Source: Clostridiaceae bacterium (GTDB lineage: Bacteria; Bacillota; Clostridia; Oscillospirales; Acutalibacteraceae). From it: a DNA stretch of 50,213 nucleotides. The position numbers were made by a program, and so were the translations under genes. The stretch is from contig JAEDIL010000004.1 in the NCBI GenBank assembly GCA_016292455.1, positions 1-50,213 on the forward strand. Reading direction: 5' to 3'. Below the pieces are notes generated by a model. That model did no database searches, was not told where the DNA came from, and saw only the letters and a program-made list of their open reading frames with translations. Below are positions 34,604-42,748 of this stretch, in pieces; the first letter of the stretch is position 1; the number at the start of each line of letters is the position of its first letter.

Positions 34604-34610
34604 CCGTTTG

Positions 34611-34645
34611 AAAGAAAAAGACCGCCCCGTTTTACCGGAGCGGTC
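34611..34645 (-). terminator. Terminator of the giant surface-protein gene
   Basis: On the minus strand GACCGCTCCG pairs with CGGGGCGGTC around GTAAAA (stem arms 34636-34645 and 34620-34629), followed by TTTTTCTTTC. It is a strong Rho-independent terminator directly after the 34659 stop. Confidence 0.9.
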
Positions 34646-34658
34646 CTGATTCAAATTG

Positions 34659-37600
34659 TTATTTCTTAACAATGCTGCCTATCTTCTGGAAAATGACTCT
34701 GAAAACGAACAGGAATTTCTGAACCATGCGATAGAAGAAATTCTGTGTCGGTGAGTTGAAGTCAACGCTGAAATGGCATTCATCGCAGATTCCGTCGCCG
34801 TTGTTGTCGATATGACCGGTTGCCGGCTCTGTTTCAATCTTCTTGCTGCCGCAGACAGCGCAGGTATATCTGATTTCTTCGTCAACCGTGCATGAACCTT
34901 CAACACGAATGACTCTTTCGCCCCATTCGTGAGCACCTTCGTGAACAAGCTCACCGCTCTGGGCAAAGGCATAAACCTTTCCGTCAATCTCGGTGGTGTC
35001 GTCAGCCATAAGATGTGTTTCGGGATTGAAGTAGTACTTCTTTCCTTCAATTGTCTGCCAGCCGCCGACCATGTCGGAGCCCCAGTAATATACGGTTCCG
35101 TCAACAGTTTCATAGAATGCGCCGCGAATGAGCTTTCCGTCGTCGGAGAATACGTAATCAAGCTTCTGACCGGTTCTTACCTTAACGGTTGCCTTACCGG
35201 TTCTCATTGCGCCGTTTGATCTTGAGAAGTAATAGAGGTTTCCTTCAATCTCGTGCCAGCCGACAAGTACGGTTGTGTTAGAACCGCGGAAAGCTCTTAC
35301 TCCCTTGTCAAACTTCTCAAACACAGCACCGATCTGACGTCCTTCGCTGTCAAAGCGGAAGGTTCCTTTGACTTGTCCGAGCTGATGCTCACCTACAAGA
35401 CCGAGACCGTTCTCATCGAAGTAATATGCATCTTCACCGAACTGGAGCCAGCCGATCTTCTTTTCGCCGCCGAGGAAGTACATATTTCTTCCCGTGTCAA
35501 CGTCATGTGCAAAGCCGTTGTAGCCTTCAAGACTTACGGGATAGCCGCATACCGAGCAGTAAAGGTCGCCGTTGTCGTAAAGGAAAGTATGTCCGTCCTT
35601 TGAACATTCGATTTCCTTGGTCTTGGTGTAGTTATCGATCATAACAGGCTCTGAGCCGTTGTAATCATAGGTTGTGACTGAGAATGTTGTGTCTGTAACA
35701 TTTGCGGTAATATAGGTTGCATTGTAATCGCCGTCAAGCATTTCAAAATTGAAGGCATCATTCCTGACTATCTCATAGCTCTTTTCACCGGTAGAACCGC
35801 AGATGTAATATACGGTTCCGTTTTCATCAAGCTTTCCGCCCTTCTGAGCGGCAGTTCTTGCGTATGAGTGGTCATGACCGGAGAAAACAAAGTCAAAACC
35901 GACTTCGTCAGCAAGTGCTCTCAGCTTCTTGGCCTGTCCTTCCTCGTTACCTGAGGGATTGGTATAATACGGAGGCTGGTGAAGAGTGAGAACTTTCCAT
36001 GTTGCGCTGCTCTTTGCAGCGTCCTCTTTAATCCATTCAATTGCCTTGTCATAATTGGTGCTTCCGTAGTTGATTACAGCAACGTATACATTACCGTACT
36101 GGGTTGAGTAATAGTCAGGTGCAGCGTCTTCGTCTGAGAGATCAAAGTATGCGTTTGCCGAAGTTGCGGTCGGGTCGCCGTAATATTCATGGTTGCCGAG
36201 AACCTGAACAATATCCTGTTCTCCGAGGAAGTCACCGCTGAATACCTTTGCGATGTTCGCCCACATGGTGTAGTTACCGCCGTTGTCAACAGCGTCACCG
36301 GTCTGGATACCAAAGTCAAAATCAATTCCGGATTCACCAAGAATCTTTGTAATCTGGTCAGTGTTTGTGGTTTCAGCTGCCTGGGTGTCACCGATTACGA
36401 AGAAGTTGACGCCTGCATTCTTCCTTGTTGTTGAGAAAGCTTTGACATCAGACATCTTCTCGCCGTCACCTACGCGGTAAACGTATTCGGTATCAGCTTT
36501 GAGACCTGTTACCTTTACACTGTTGATTCTGACAGCGTAGTTGGTTTCAAGCATTGCGGAGCTTGACATTTCAACAACCCTGCTCTTGCCCTCCAACTCT
36601 CTGAAAGCAGCTTCGCCGTTTGCTTCATAGCCGGCCTTTTCAGCGTACCTTACAACAGCCTTTGCTGCGCTTGTGCCCGGTGAAGACATCCATGAAATGC
36701 TCTGAGTAGACTCGGGGTTCTTTGAAGCGTTGAGCTTGACATAAACGGGAAGTCCGTCTTCCGTTCCGCCCGCAAGGAAGCTCTGGCTGGTGGTCACGAA
36801 CGAAAGGTGACCGTCTTTTTCGGCGTATACGCTGATTTTCTTAACCGAATCAACATAGGCATTTGTGAACACCTTTCCGTTTTCATCGGTAACACCGAGG
36901 AGGATGTTTGCATCGGTATAAACATTTGCGCCGGCAACAGGATTGCCTTCGGCGTCTGAAACGTCAATATAACCGCCTTCGGTTCCTACAACGTTTGTTT
37001 CAATGTTAACAAGGAGCGGAGAAGAGCACTGGGTTGTAATCTTTCCAGAGAAAGTGCCCTTTGAGTCGTCATCAAAGACGAGAGCGCCCTTGCTGACTCT
37101 GTAAGTTACTTCAAGTCCCTTAGGAACATCGGTAGGAATTGAGAAAATTACCCTTGCGATAACATTGCTTTCAGAGGAAGCATCGGCATTTTTGCTGACC
37201 TTGAAGCTGATTTCATCTTCCTTGCTGTTATAGACCGCTTCGCCGTCAAGAGCATAGTTTTCGCCGGCTTCAACTCTGAAATTGTTCCAATACTTGATGA
37301 AGTAGGAGAGAAGCTTGATTCCGACGTCGGCAGACTTAACGGTGCTGTCGTTTGCCTTGATTTCAAGAACAAAGTCTTCGCCAAGAACAGGTGTTTCCTC
37401 TGCCGAGAGAGTAACTTCTGTCTTATTCTGCTTTGCGTCAACAAAGAAATATCTGGTTTCTTCGGTCACGTTGCCGAACTTATCCGCAACACTGACACTG
37501 ATGCTGTGCATACCGTCAGAGAGCGTCTTATCGTAAAGATGGATCTCACCGTCGGTTTCAACGATTGTGCAGTTTTCGGTTTCGTCAACGCCGTCAATGT

Positions 37601-39926
37601 ACATCTTGACTTCATTCGGGTCAATTCCGGTTGCGTACTTGCCGTCGTCATCCTTGAAAGTTGCGGTGAAGGTGTTTGTAGCGGTATCAAAAACGGTTAC
37701 GCCGTCTTCAATCTGCTTATTGATTGAATGCATGGAAACGATTTCCGGATTCTTGGTGTCGTCTACGTTTGCGCCGTAAATAAGCTGGATATTATCAAGA
37801 TAAACCTTTGAAGCTGTTCTGTCGCCGTAGCCCTTACCTGGCTGGAAGGAAATCCAGAACACGCCGCAGCCCTGATAGAAGCCGAACGGAGCGTTTGCGC
37901 TGCCGGCATTTGACGCAAGCTGAGTATCCATGAGATCAAACTCAACGTATTTCCAGCCTGTCCAGTTGATACCGGTAGAAACCTGCTTGCCGGTCTCCGG
38001 GTCAACATATCTCGTTACCGGCATGTAGGAAAGACCACCGTCTTTATTGCAGCAGTTGAGATAAAGAACGAAGTTGGAGGTTCCTTCGGGAACGTAAATC
38101 CAGCAACCGATAGCTGTGGGTGAACCCTCAAAAAAATAATCCGGGCTTGTTACACGAAGATAGTTATTTGAGTTTGAGGAACTGTTAAATGATGAATAGT
38201 CGTAATCGATTCTCAGAGACTTGTTGCCGAAACGTACCGGCTCGCCGTCGTCCTTTGAAACAATTGTTGCTTTCATTGACTCCTGATCGGTAAGCGAAGC
38301 GTTCGGCCAGCAGTAAAGCGGATAGCCCTGCTCATAAAACTCAGCTGCCTGTTCGGGGCTGGTGGTTCCGATTGAACGGTCAAAACGCGGCATTTTGTAT
38401 GACGGGATATATTTGAGAGCACCTTCACTGTTTTCTGCCTCTTGCTTATCGGTTGTGTACTCAAAGTCATACATAACAACGGGCATTGCGCCGATGATTG
38501 CCTTGACAACGGTTTTAACTTCCTCATCATATTTGAGAGTAGCGGTAACGTTTGCATTAACGGTTACACCGTCAAGCGTTGTAAAGGTAAGTCCGCTGAA
38601 GCTGCCGGCTGTTTCGCCGAGGTCATTGCCTTCAAGGTCAGCAATAGCCCAGTTAAGGTCACCGGTCTTCATTGCAACGGTTCTGCTCTGATACTTAGCG
38701 ATGATTCCGAAATCGGTGGTTTCCTCAAAGCCGAGGGAAACCTCGCTGTTGGGAACGTAGAGTGAGTCGGGAACTACGATGCTTACGCTCGTTGAACCGC
38801 AGACCTCGCCGCCCGAAACGTAGTTGACTTTAACGTCGCCGACAGTTCCGTTTGAGGTGAAGAGACCTTCCTGCGAAATTGTTCCGAGGTCAGCGCTTTC
38901 GTCTGCAAGAACAAATTTTCCGTCCGCCGGAAGCTCAGCAGATGAACCTGCCGAGTCAACGCCCTTTGCAGAAAACTGAACGGTTGATTCGGGAGTGTAA
39001 AGCTCATTATTCGGAAGCATTGATGCGTGATCAAATTCACCGGTCGGCTTTGCACTTGAAAGAACGAAGAGCGAGGAAGCAACGCTTCTTTCAACGCCGT
39101 CAGAGGGGTTGTTTGCAACCTCAAGAGTTGAACTTCCTTCATATTTTGCAGCATAGGTTGCTGAACCGCCGCCGTCAAGGTTGAGAACGTCAACGCAGCC
39201 AAGGCCTTCCATGATGTCGGCAACACCCTTGTTGCTGAGACCTACGGAAACGGGATAGTTACGTCCGTCTGCAACATAAAGGACTACCTTACCGTCAGCC
39301 TTGATTCCGACCGCAGTCTTGGGATAAAGAGCGTCGTCCGTATTTCCTTCGACGGTTCTTACCCCGTTTTCAATAAGTGTATAGAAACCGGAAACAGCCT
39401 CAATACAATTGTCAAGAATCTCCTGAGTCATGCTTCTTCCGATCTTGACGGAGCCGTCCTTCATAACAGCAAAGTACGGACGTCCGATACCTGCCTTATA
39501 GGTGATGCCGTTCATAACAAGGCAGCCGGTGGGCTCACCTGTCTGCATGTTATAAATATCCGCATTAACAGCAGCAACAACATTTACACCGCGCTTCTTT
39601 TCAATTGCGGCAGCCTGCTTTCTGACAGTCTGCATGCTCCATTTTGTTCCGTCATAGTTATTGTAGCCGACGGCAAAAGCAGTGTTCTTGTTGCTCGTGT
39701 CAACTTCAACAGCGTAACCCATAACCTGACTGTCACCGTCTTTTCCGTTGGTGATAATCTTGTTTTCGGTGACGCCCGGAGCAATTTTGCTCTCCGTCTT
39801 AGAGATGAGGAACATATTGCTCGGAACAGTGAAATCGAACGCTGATACGCCCATGGCTACGCTGGAAAGAATCATAACCATGCACAAAAGCGTTGAAATC
39901 GCTTTTTTGAAAGTTCGGTTTTTCAT
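34659..39926 (-). CDS. Large secreted multidomain protein: NAGPA-type phosphodiester glycosidase plus metallophosphatase and wall-binding-like repeats
   Basis: A 1755-residue secreted protein. A signal peptide (1-29) is followed by a phosphodiester glycosidase domain (about 55-292) with PKTAVGI and NLDGGGSAT near 250. Ig-like regions (about 300-480), a jelly-roll or carbohydrate-binding-like region (about 500-720), an Ig-like domain (about 725-830), a cohesin-like beta region (about 832-970) and a carboxypeptidase-regulatory-like domain (about 975-1060) come next. Then come a fibronectin-like segment and a purple-acid-phosphatase-like domain: D1180 (GDTQ), TGDAVD, GNHEYY (1244-1249), H1316 and GHDHSYAR (1350-1357). 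Tyr/Trp/Gly repeats resembling glucan or choline-binding repeats fill about 1470-1665, with CxxC pairs around them and a hydrophobic basic tail (1730-1755). The middle domain names are approximate. It follows the CotH gene by 74 bases. Ribosome site AAGGA lies rather far (14 bases) from the ATG. Confidence 0.88.
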   Translation of the reverse strand: MKNRTFKKAISTLLCMVMILSSVAMGVSAFDFTVPSNMFLISKTESKIAPGVTENKIITNGKDGDSQVMGYAVEVDTSNKNTAFAVGYNNYDGTKWSMQTVRKQAAAIEKKRGVNVVAAVNADIYNMQTGEPTGCLVMNGITYKAGIGRPYFAVMKDGSVKIGRSMTQEILDNCIEAVSGFYTLIENGVRTVEGNTDDALYPKTAVGIKADGKVVLYVADGRNYPVSVGLSNKGVADIMEGLGCVDVLNLDGGGSATYAAKYEGSSTLEVANNPSDGVERSVASSLFVLSSAKPTGEFDHASMLPNNELYTPESTVQFSAKGVDSAGSSAELPADGKFVLADESADLGTISQEGLFTSNGTVGDVKVNYVSGGEVCGSTSVSIVVPDSLYVPNSEVSLGFEETTDFGIIAKYQSRTVAMKTGDLNWAIADLEGNDLGETAGSFSGLTFTTLDGVTVNANVTATLKYDEEVKTVVKAIIGAMPVVMYDFEYTTDKQEAENSEGALKYIPSYKMPRFDRSIGTTSPEQAAEFYEQGYPLYCWPNASLTDQESMKATIVSKDDGEPVRFGNKSLRIDYDYSSFNSSSNSNNYLRVTSPDYFFEGSPTAIGCWIYVPEGTSNFVLYLNCCNKDGGLSYMPVTRYVDPETGKQVSTGINWTGWKYVEFDLMDTQLASNAGSANAPFGFYQGCGVFWISFQPGKGYGDRTASKVYLDNIQLIYGANVDDTKNPEIVSMHSINKQIEDGVTVFDTATNTFTATFKDDDGKYATGIDPNEVKMYIDGVDETENCTIVETDGEIHLYDKTLSDGMHSISVSVADKFGNVTEETRYFFVDAKQNKTEVTLSAEETPVLGEDFVLEIKANDSTVKSADVGIKLLSYFIKYWNNFRVEAGENYALDGEAVYNSKEDEISFKVSKNADASSESNVIARVIFSIPTDVPKGLEVTYRVSKGALVFDDDSKGTFSGKITTQCSSPLLVNIETNVVGTEGGYIDVSDAEGNPVAGANVYTDANILLGVTDENGKVFTNAYVDSVKKISVYAEKDGHLSFVTTSQSFLAGGTEDGLPVYVKLNASKNPESTQSISWMSSPGTSAAKAVVRYAEKAGYEANGEAAFRELEGKSRVVEMSSSAMLETNYAVRINSVKVTGLKADTEYVYRVGDGEKMSDVKAFSTTRKNAGVNFFVIGDTQAAETTNTDQITKILGESGIDFDFGIQTGDAVDNGGNYTMWANIAKVFSGDFLGEQDIVQVLGNHEYYGDPTATSANAYFDLSDEDAAPDYYSTQYGNVYVAVINYGSTNYDKAIEWIKEDAAKSSATWKVLTLHQPPYYTNPSGNEEGQAKKLRALADEVGFDFVFSGHDHSYARTAAQKGGKLDENGTVYYICGSTGEKSYEIVRNDAFNFEMLDGDYNATYITANVTDTTFSVTTYDYNGSEPVMIDNYTKTKEIECSKDGHTFLYDNGDLYCSVCGYPVSLEGYNGFAHDVDTGRNMYFLGGEKKIGWLQFGEDAYYFDENGLGLVGEHQLGQVKGTFRFDSEGRQIGAVFEKFDKGVRAFRGSNTTVLVGWHEIEGNLYYFSRSNGAMRTGKATVKVRTGQKLDYVFSDDGKLIRGAFYETVDGTVYYWGSDMVGGWQTIEGKKYYFNPETHLMADDTTEIDGKVYAFAQSGELVHEGAHEWGERVIRVEGSCTVDEEIRYTCAVCGSKKIETEPATGHIDNNGDGICDECHFSVDFNSPTQNFFYRMVQKFLFVFRVIFQKIGSIVKK

Positions 39927-40000
39927 TTTTCGGTTTCATTTCCTTTCAGAATAATATATTTGCCTTTCGGCATTATTCACTGATAAATATCACCGCGCTC

Positions 40001-41998
40001 TTATTTGAACCATGCGATGATTCTTGCAAAAATTGCCTTCACAAGTTCAACAAAGCGAAGGTAGTTTGCAACAATAAAGTCGACCTTCTTCCACTGCGCG
40101 TAAAGAACGGTACTGCCCTCCTGCAAAGTAATTTCCGCACCGGGATCATAAGCGGTTCCGCTGCCGTCCTTTTTGGTGTTCCAGCCGTCAAATACATAGA
40201 AGAAATCTTCGTGTTCCATTGTGCATTCTTTAACCCTCAGCTTTTCGCCGGCAATGGTTACGGCTTCTTCAAAAACAATGCCGTCTGCGCCGTTTGCATC
40301 GTAGAAAAGGTATGCGGCGTCATCGGAATAGCCCTTTGCGAGGGTTGAGGTACGGTTTTTGATGAAGGCAATAAGAGAATCAACTTCGCTGTTGAACGCA
40401 TTTGACACAACGTCATAGCTGCTGTTGGTCTTTCGGCGCCACAGATAGTTATCCATCGTTGCAGAAGCAGCAATTTTATTTGCAAGAGACTTCACTTCAT
40501 CAATTTTTGCATCGCCGAGATTCGGCATTACATCTTCATTCCATGCCTTTTTAACAGCGGCGCGGAAATCATCATGCCTGAAAATTTCGGAAAATACTGT
40601 GTTGAATGCCTTTCCGGTCGGATTGCTTTTTTTGCCGATATAGGCAATTGACGCAAACCACTTTGTTGTGTCAAGAATCGAAACGCCGTAGCGCGAAGCA
40701 TCATAGGAGCCGAGTGAAAGGTCGAAGTCCCAGACGGGAGAAGCATAAATCTTATCGGACTGTGCGTCCTTGAAGAAATAGCAGCTTGAAAGACCTGCGT
40801 CAACATCCATCGAAAGCTCTTCAATAATATACATTCTTGCGAACGATTCAATGTCTATGTAATCGGTATAATGCTTGCCGAGTGAATTTGTGCCGCTCTC
40901 CGAATAAAGCGCATCCTCAAACTCCTGCCAGAAAGCACTGATGTATTCAACCTGAGCCTTTGAAGCATATTCGGGGCTTTTGAGAACAACGGGCTGACCG
41001 AGCTTTGTCACGAAGCCGCTGACTTCCGGCTCATATCTTGAAATGAATTCATATTCAAGAAGATAGCCTCCGGTAATATCTTCGGGGTTACCCTGGAAAT
41101 CCGCATACTTGATTGAACCGGCGCTGCTGCCTGCTCTGTCTCCTGCAAGGGCAGAAGATTCAATGTCAACGCCGGCGTTAGCTTCTTCATTAAGGTCGTC
41201 AAGATCCTCAATGTCAACACGGTTGGAGCCGACTTCAACGCTTTCGCAAACAAGATAGTTTCCGAGATATTCGCCGTTGATATAAAGGTCAACATGCTGA
41301 TTCTTGGAAGAATAAAGAAGACCGATTTCGTCTGCAAGATCATATACAAAAGAGTTTCTCAAAAATGACGGATCCGAACGTGAAGCAAGGAGACTGAACT
41401 TCTTTGCCTTGCCCATTCCGAAAAGGTCAGTCTTGCTGTCGAACTTGATGTTATACGGCTTTTTGTCAAGCTGCCACGTTGAGTTGCCGCGCCCCTTGAT
41501 TGAGGAAAGCGTTGTATCAACCGTAACTTCTCCGTTTTCAACAACAGCAATCTTTCCCTTTTCCTTGTGAGACTTGTCCGCGTGGATAGCATCAAGCGAG
41601 CCTGATTCGGTTTCAATGAACATGGAGGGAATGTTTTCAGATTTGAGAATAACAACCGGATAGCTTTCCGAACCGCTGATTACGGTAAATTCTCCGCCGC
41701 CGGCAAATGCATCGGTTTCACGGTCAAAGCCAAGCTTTGTTCCGTCAACATAGACGGCATTGCTAGCAACAAACCTGGTTTTCAAAGAAGACAAATCCGT
41801 TCCGGCGGGAAGATAAAAATAGTACTTTCCGTCAGCGGCACTCTTCTGCCATTCAACAAAAAAGCTTTCTCCTTTTGCAATTCCGTTGAGCGAAAGATAC
41901 TCAATTCTCCCCTGAGCCGTTGCGGTAACGGCAAAAACGGAGAGAGCAAAAATCAACGAAAGGACAACCGAAAGAACTTTCTGAAATCTTTTTGACAA
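40001..41998 (-). CDS. Secreted CotH-family protein kinase
   Basis: About 665 residues. CotH proteins are atypical kinases; in Bacillus CotH phosphorylates spore coat proteins, and relatives are secreted surface enzymes. A signal peptide (1-29) precedes the CotH domain, with IKGRGNSTW (168-175), KKPYNIKF and WDFDLSLG (423-430), the conserved metal-binding acidic motif. A Listeria-Bacteroides (InlB B/Flg_new) repeat follows at about 563-637 (FYDANG, FDGWNTKKDGSGT, LYAQW), then a hydrophobic basic tail FVELVKAIFARIIAWFK. The TTG at 41998 has AAGAGGTG 6 bases upstream and is preferred to a GTG three codons earlier. Its own promoter precedes it and no strong terminator separates it from the 1755-residue gene. 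Confidence 0.9.
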   Translation of the reverse strand: MSKRFQKVLSVVLSLIFALSVFAVTATAQGRIEYLSLNGIAKGESFFVEWQKSAADGKYYFYLPAGTDLSSLKTRFVASNAVYVDGTKLGFDRETDAFAGGGEFTVISGSESYPVVILKSENIPSMFIETESGSLDAIHADKSHKEKGKIAVVENGEVTVDTTLSSIKGRGNSTWQLDKKPYNIKFDSKTDLFGMGKAKKFSLLASRSDPSFLRNSFVYDLADEIGLLYSSKNQHVDLYINGEYLGNYLVCESVEVGSNRVDIEDLDDLNEEANAGVDIESSALAGDRAGSSAGSIKYADFQGNPEDITGGYLLEYEFISRYEPEVSGFVTKLGQPVVLKSPEYASKAQVEYISAFWQEFEDALYSESGTNSLGKHYTDYIDIESFARMYIIEELSMDVDAGLSSCYFFKDAQSDKIYASPVWDFDLSLGSYDASRYGVSILDTTKWFASIAYIGKKSNPTGKAFNTVFSEIFRHDDFRAAVKKAWNEDVMPNLGDAKIDEVKSLANKIAASATMDNYLWRRKTNSSYDVVSNAFNSEVDSLIAFIKNRTSTLAKGYSDDAAYLFYDANGADGIVFEEAVTIAGEKLRVKECTMEHEDFFYVFDGWNTKKDGSGTAYDPGAEITLQEGSTVLYAQWKKVDFIVANYLRFVELVKAIFARIIAWFK

Positions 41999-42062
41999 TT
42001 GAATCACCTCTTAATTATTTTGAGCACGATGCAAAGATAGAAAGATGCCCGTTTTCTATATG

Positions 42063-42091
42063 ATTTTAACAAAACAAAAGAATTTAGTCAA
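42063..42091 (-). promoter_or_regulatory. Promoter of the CotH / giant-protein operon
   Basis: On the minus strand TTGACT (42086-42091) and TAAAAT (42063-42068) are 17 bases apart, giving a leader of about 60 bases before the TTG start. The surrounding gap (41999-42325, 327 bases) holds this promoter and the ruvX terminator; I see no gene in it. Confidence 0.8.
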
Positions 42092-42248
42092 TAAAAATAA
42101 CACAAATGATAACTAATTTGTGAATTTTCTCTGAACTTTTTATTCTATTATGTTCATTATGACCAATTTCAACAATACATTTTTGAGTAAAGTGTTTAAA
42201 AACCAACGCAGCAGAAAAATGACGGCAATCAGCTCGCGTTCAGACATA

Positions 42249-42283
42249 GAAAAATGAGCGTAAAGCCAACCGGCTCACGCTCA
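42249..42283 (-). terminator. Terminator after ruvX
   Basis: On the minus strand TGAGCGTGAGCC pairs with GGCTTTACGCTCA around GGTT, with one internal mismatch region, followed by TTTTT. It ends the PBP-ruvX unit about 45 bases after the ruvX stop. Confidence 0.85.
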
Positions 42284-42325
42284 TCATAATTAAAACTTAC
42301 ATACATACAAAAACTTCGGATCGAT

Positions 42326-42736
42326 TCAGCTGCGCGTTTTCAGAAAATCTTCAAGAATCATGACTGCGGAAACCGCGTCAACAATTTCCTTGCGTTTTTT
42401 TCCGCGGACATTGACATCATTCAGCGCTCTATGCGCGCTGACAGTAGTCAGCCTTTCGTCAAACATTACAGTTCTGATTCCGCTGAGCTCTTCAAGCTTT
42501 TTTCCGAACTGTGTGCATTTTTCCGCTCGCGGTCCGAATGAGCCGTCCATATTTCTCGGAAGTCCGACGACAATGAGCTCTGCCTTGTTCTTTTCAGCCG
42601 CAAAAGCAACCTTTTCAAGAACATGCGGCTCATATTTTTCATTGATTACACCAACCGGGGAAGCAAGCATTTCAAGTTTGTCGCAAACAGCAAGTCCTGT
42701 TCTTGTGTCTCCGTAATCAACGGAAAGAACGATCAT
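42326..42736 (-). CDS. ruvX: RuvX/YqgF Holliday-junction-resolvase-like protein
   Basis: RNase H-fold nuclease of the YqgF family, implicated in 16S rRNA 5' end maturation (and named as a putative Holliday junction resolvase). 136 residues. D7 in SVDYGDTRTG, VVGLPRNMDGS, FDERLTT and the C-terminal DAVSAVMILEDFL carry the acidic metal site. The ribosome binding site GGAGAAGAT overlaps the end of the preceding PBP gene region; the two are 12 bases apart and probably cotranscribed. Confidence 0.95.
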   Translation of the reverse strand: MIVLSVDYGDTRTGLAVCDKLEMLASPVGVINEKYEPHVLEKVAFAAEKNKAELIVVGLPRNMDGSFGPRAEKCTQFGKKLEELSGIRTVMFDERLTTVSAHRALNDVNVRGKKRKEIVDAVSAVMILEDFLKTRS

Positions 42737-42748
42737 GTCATCTTCTCC

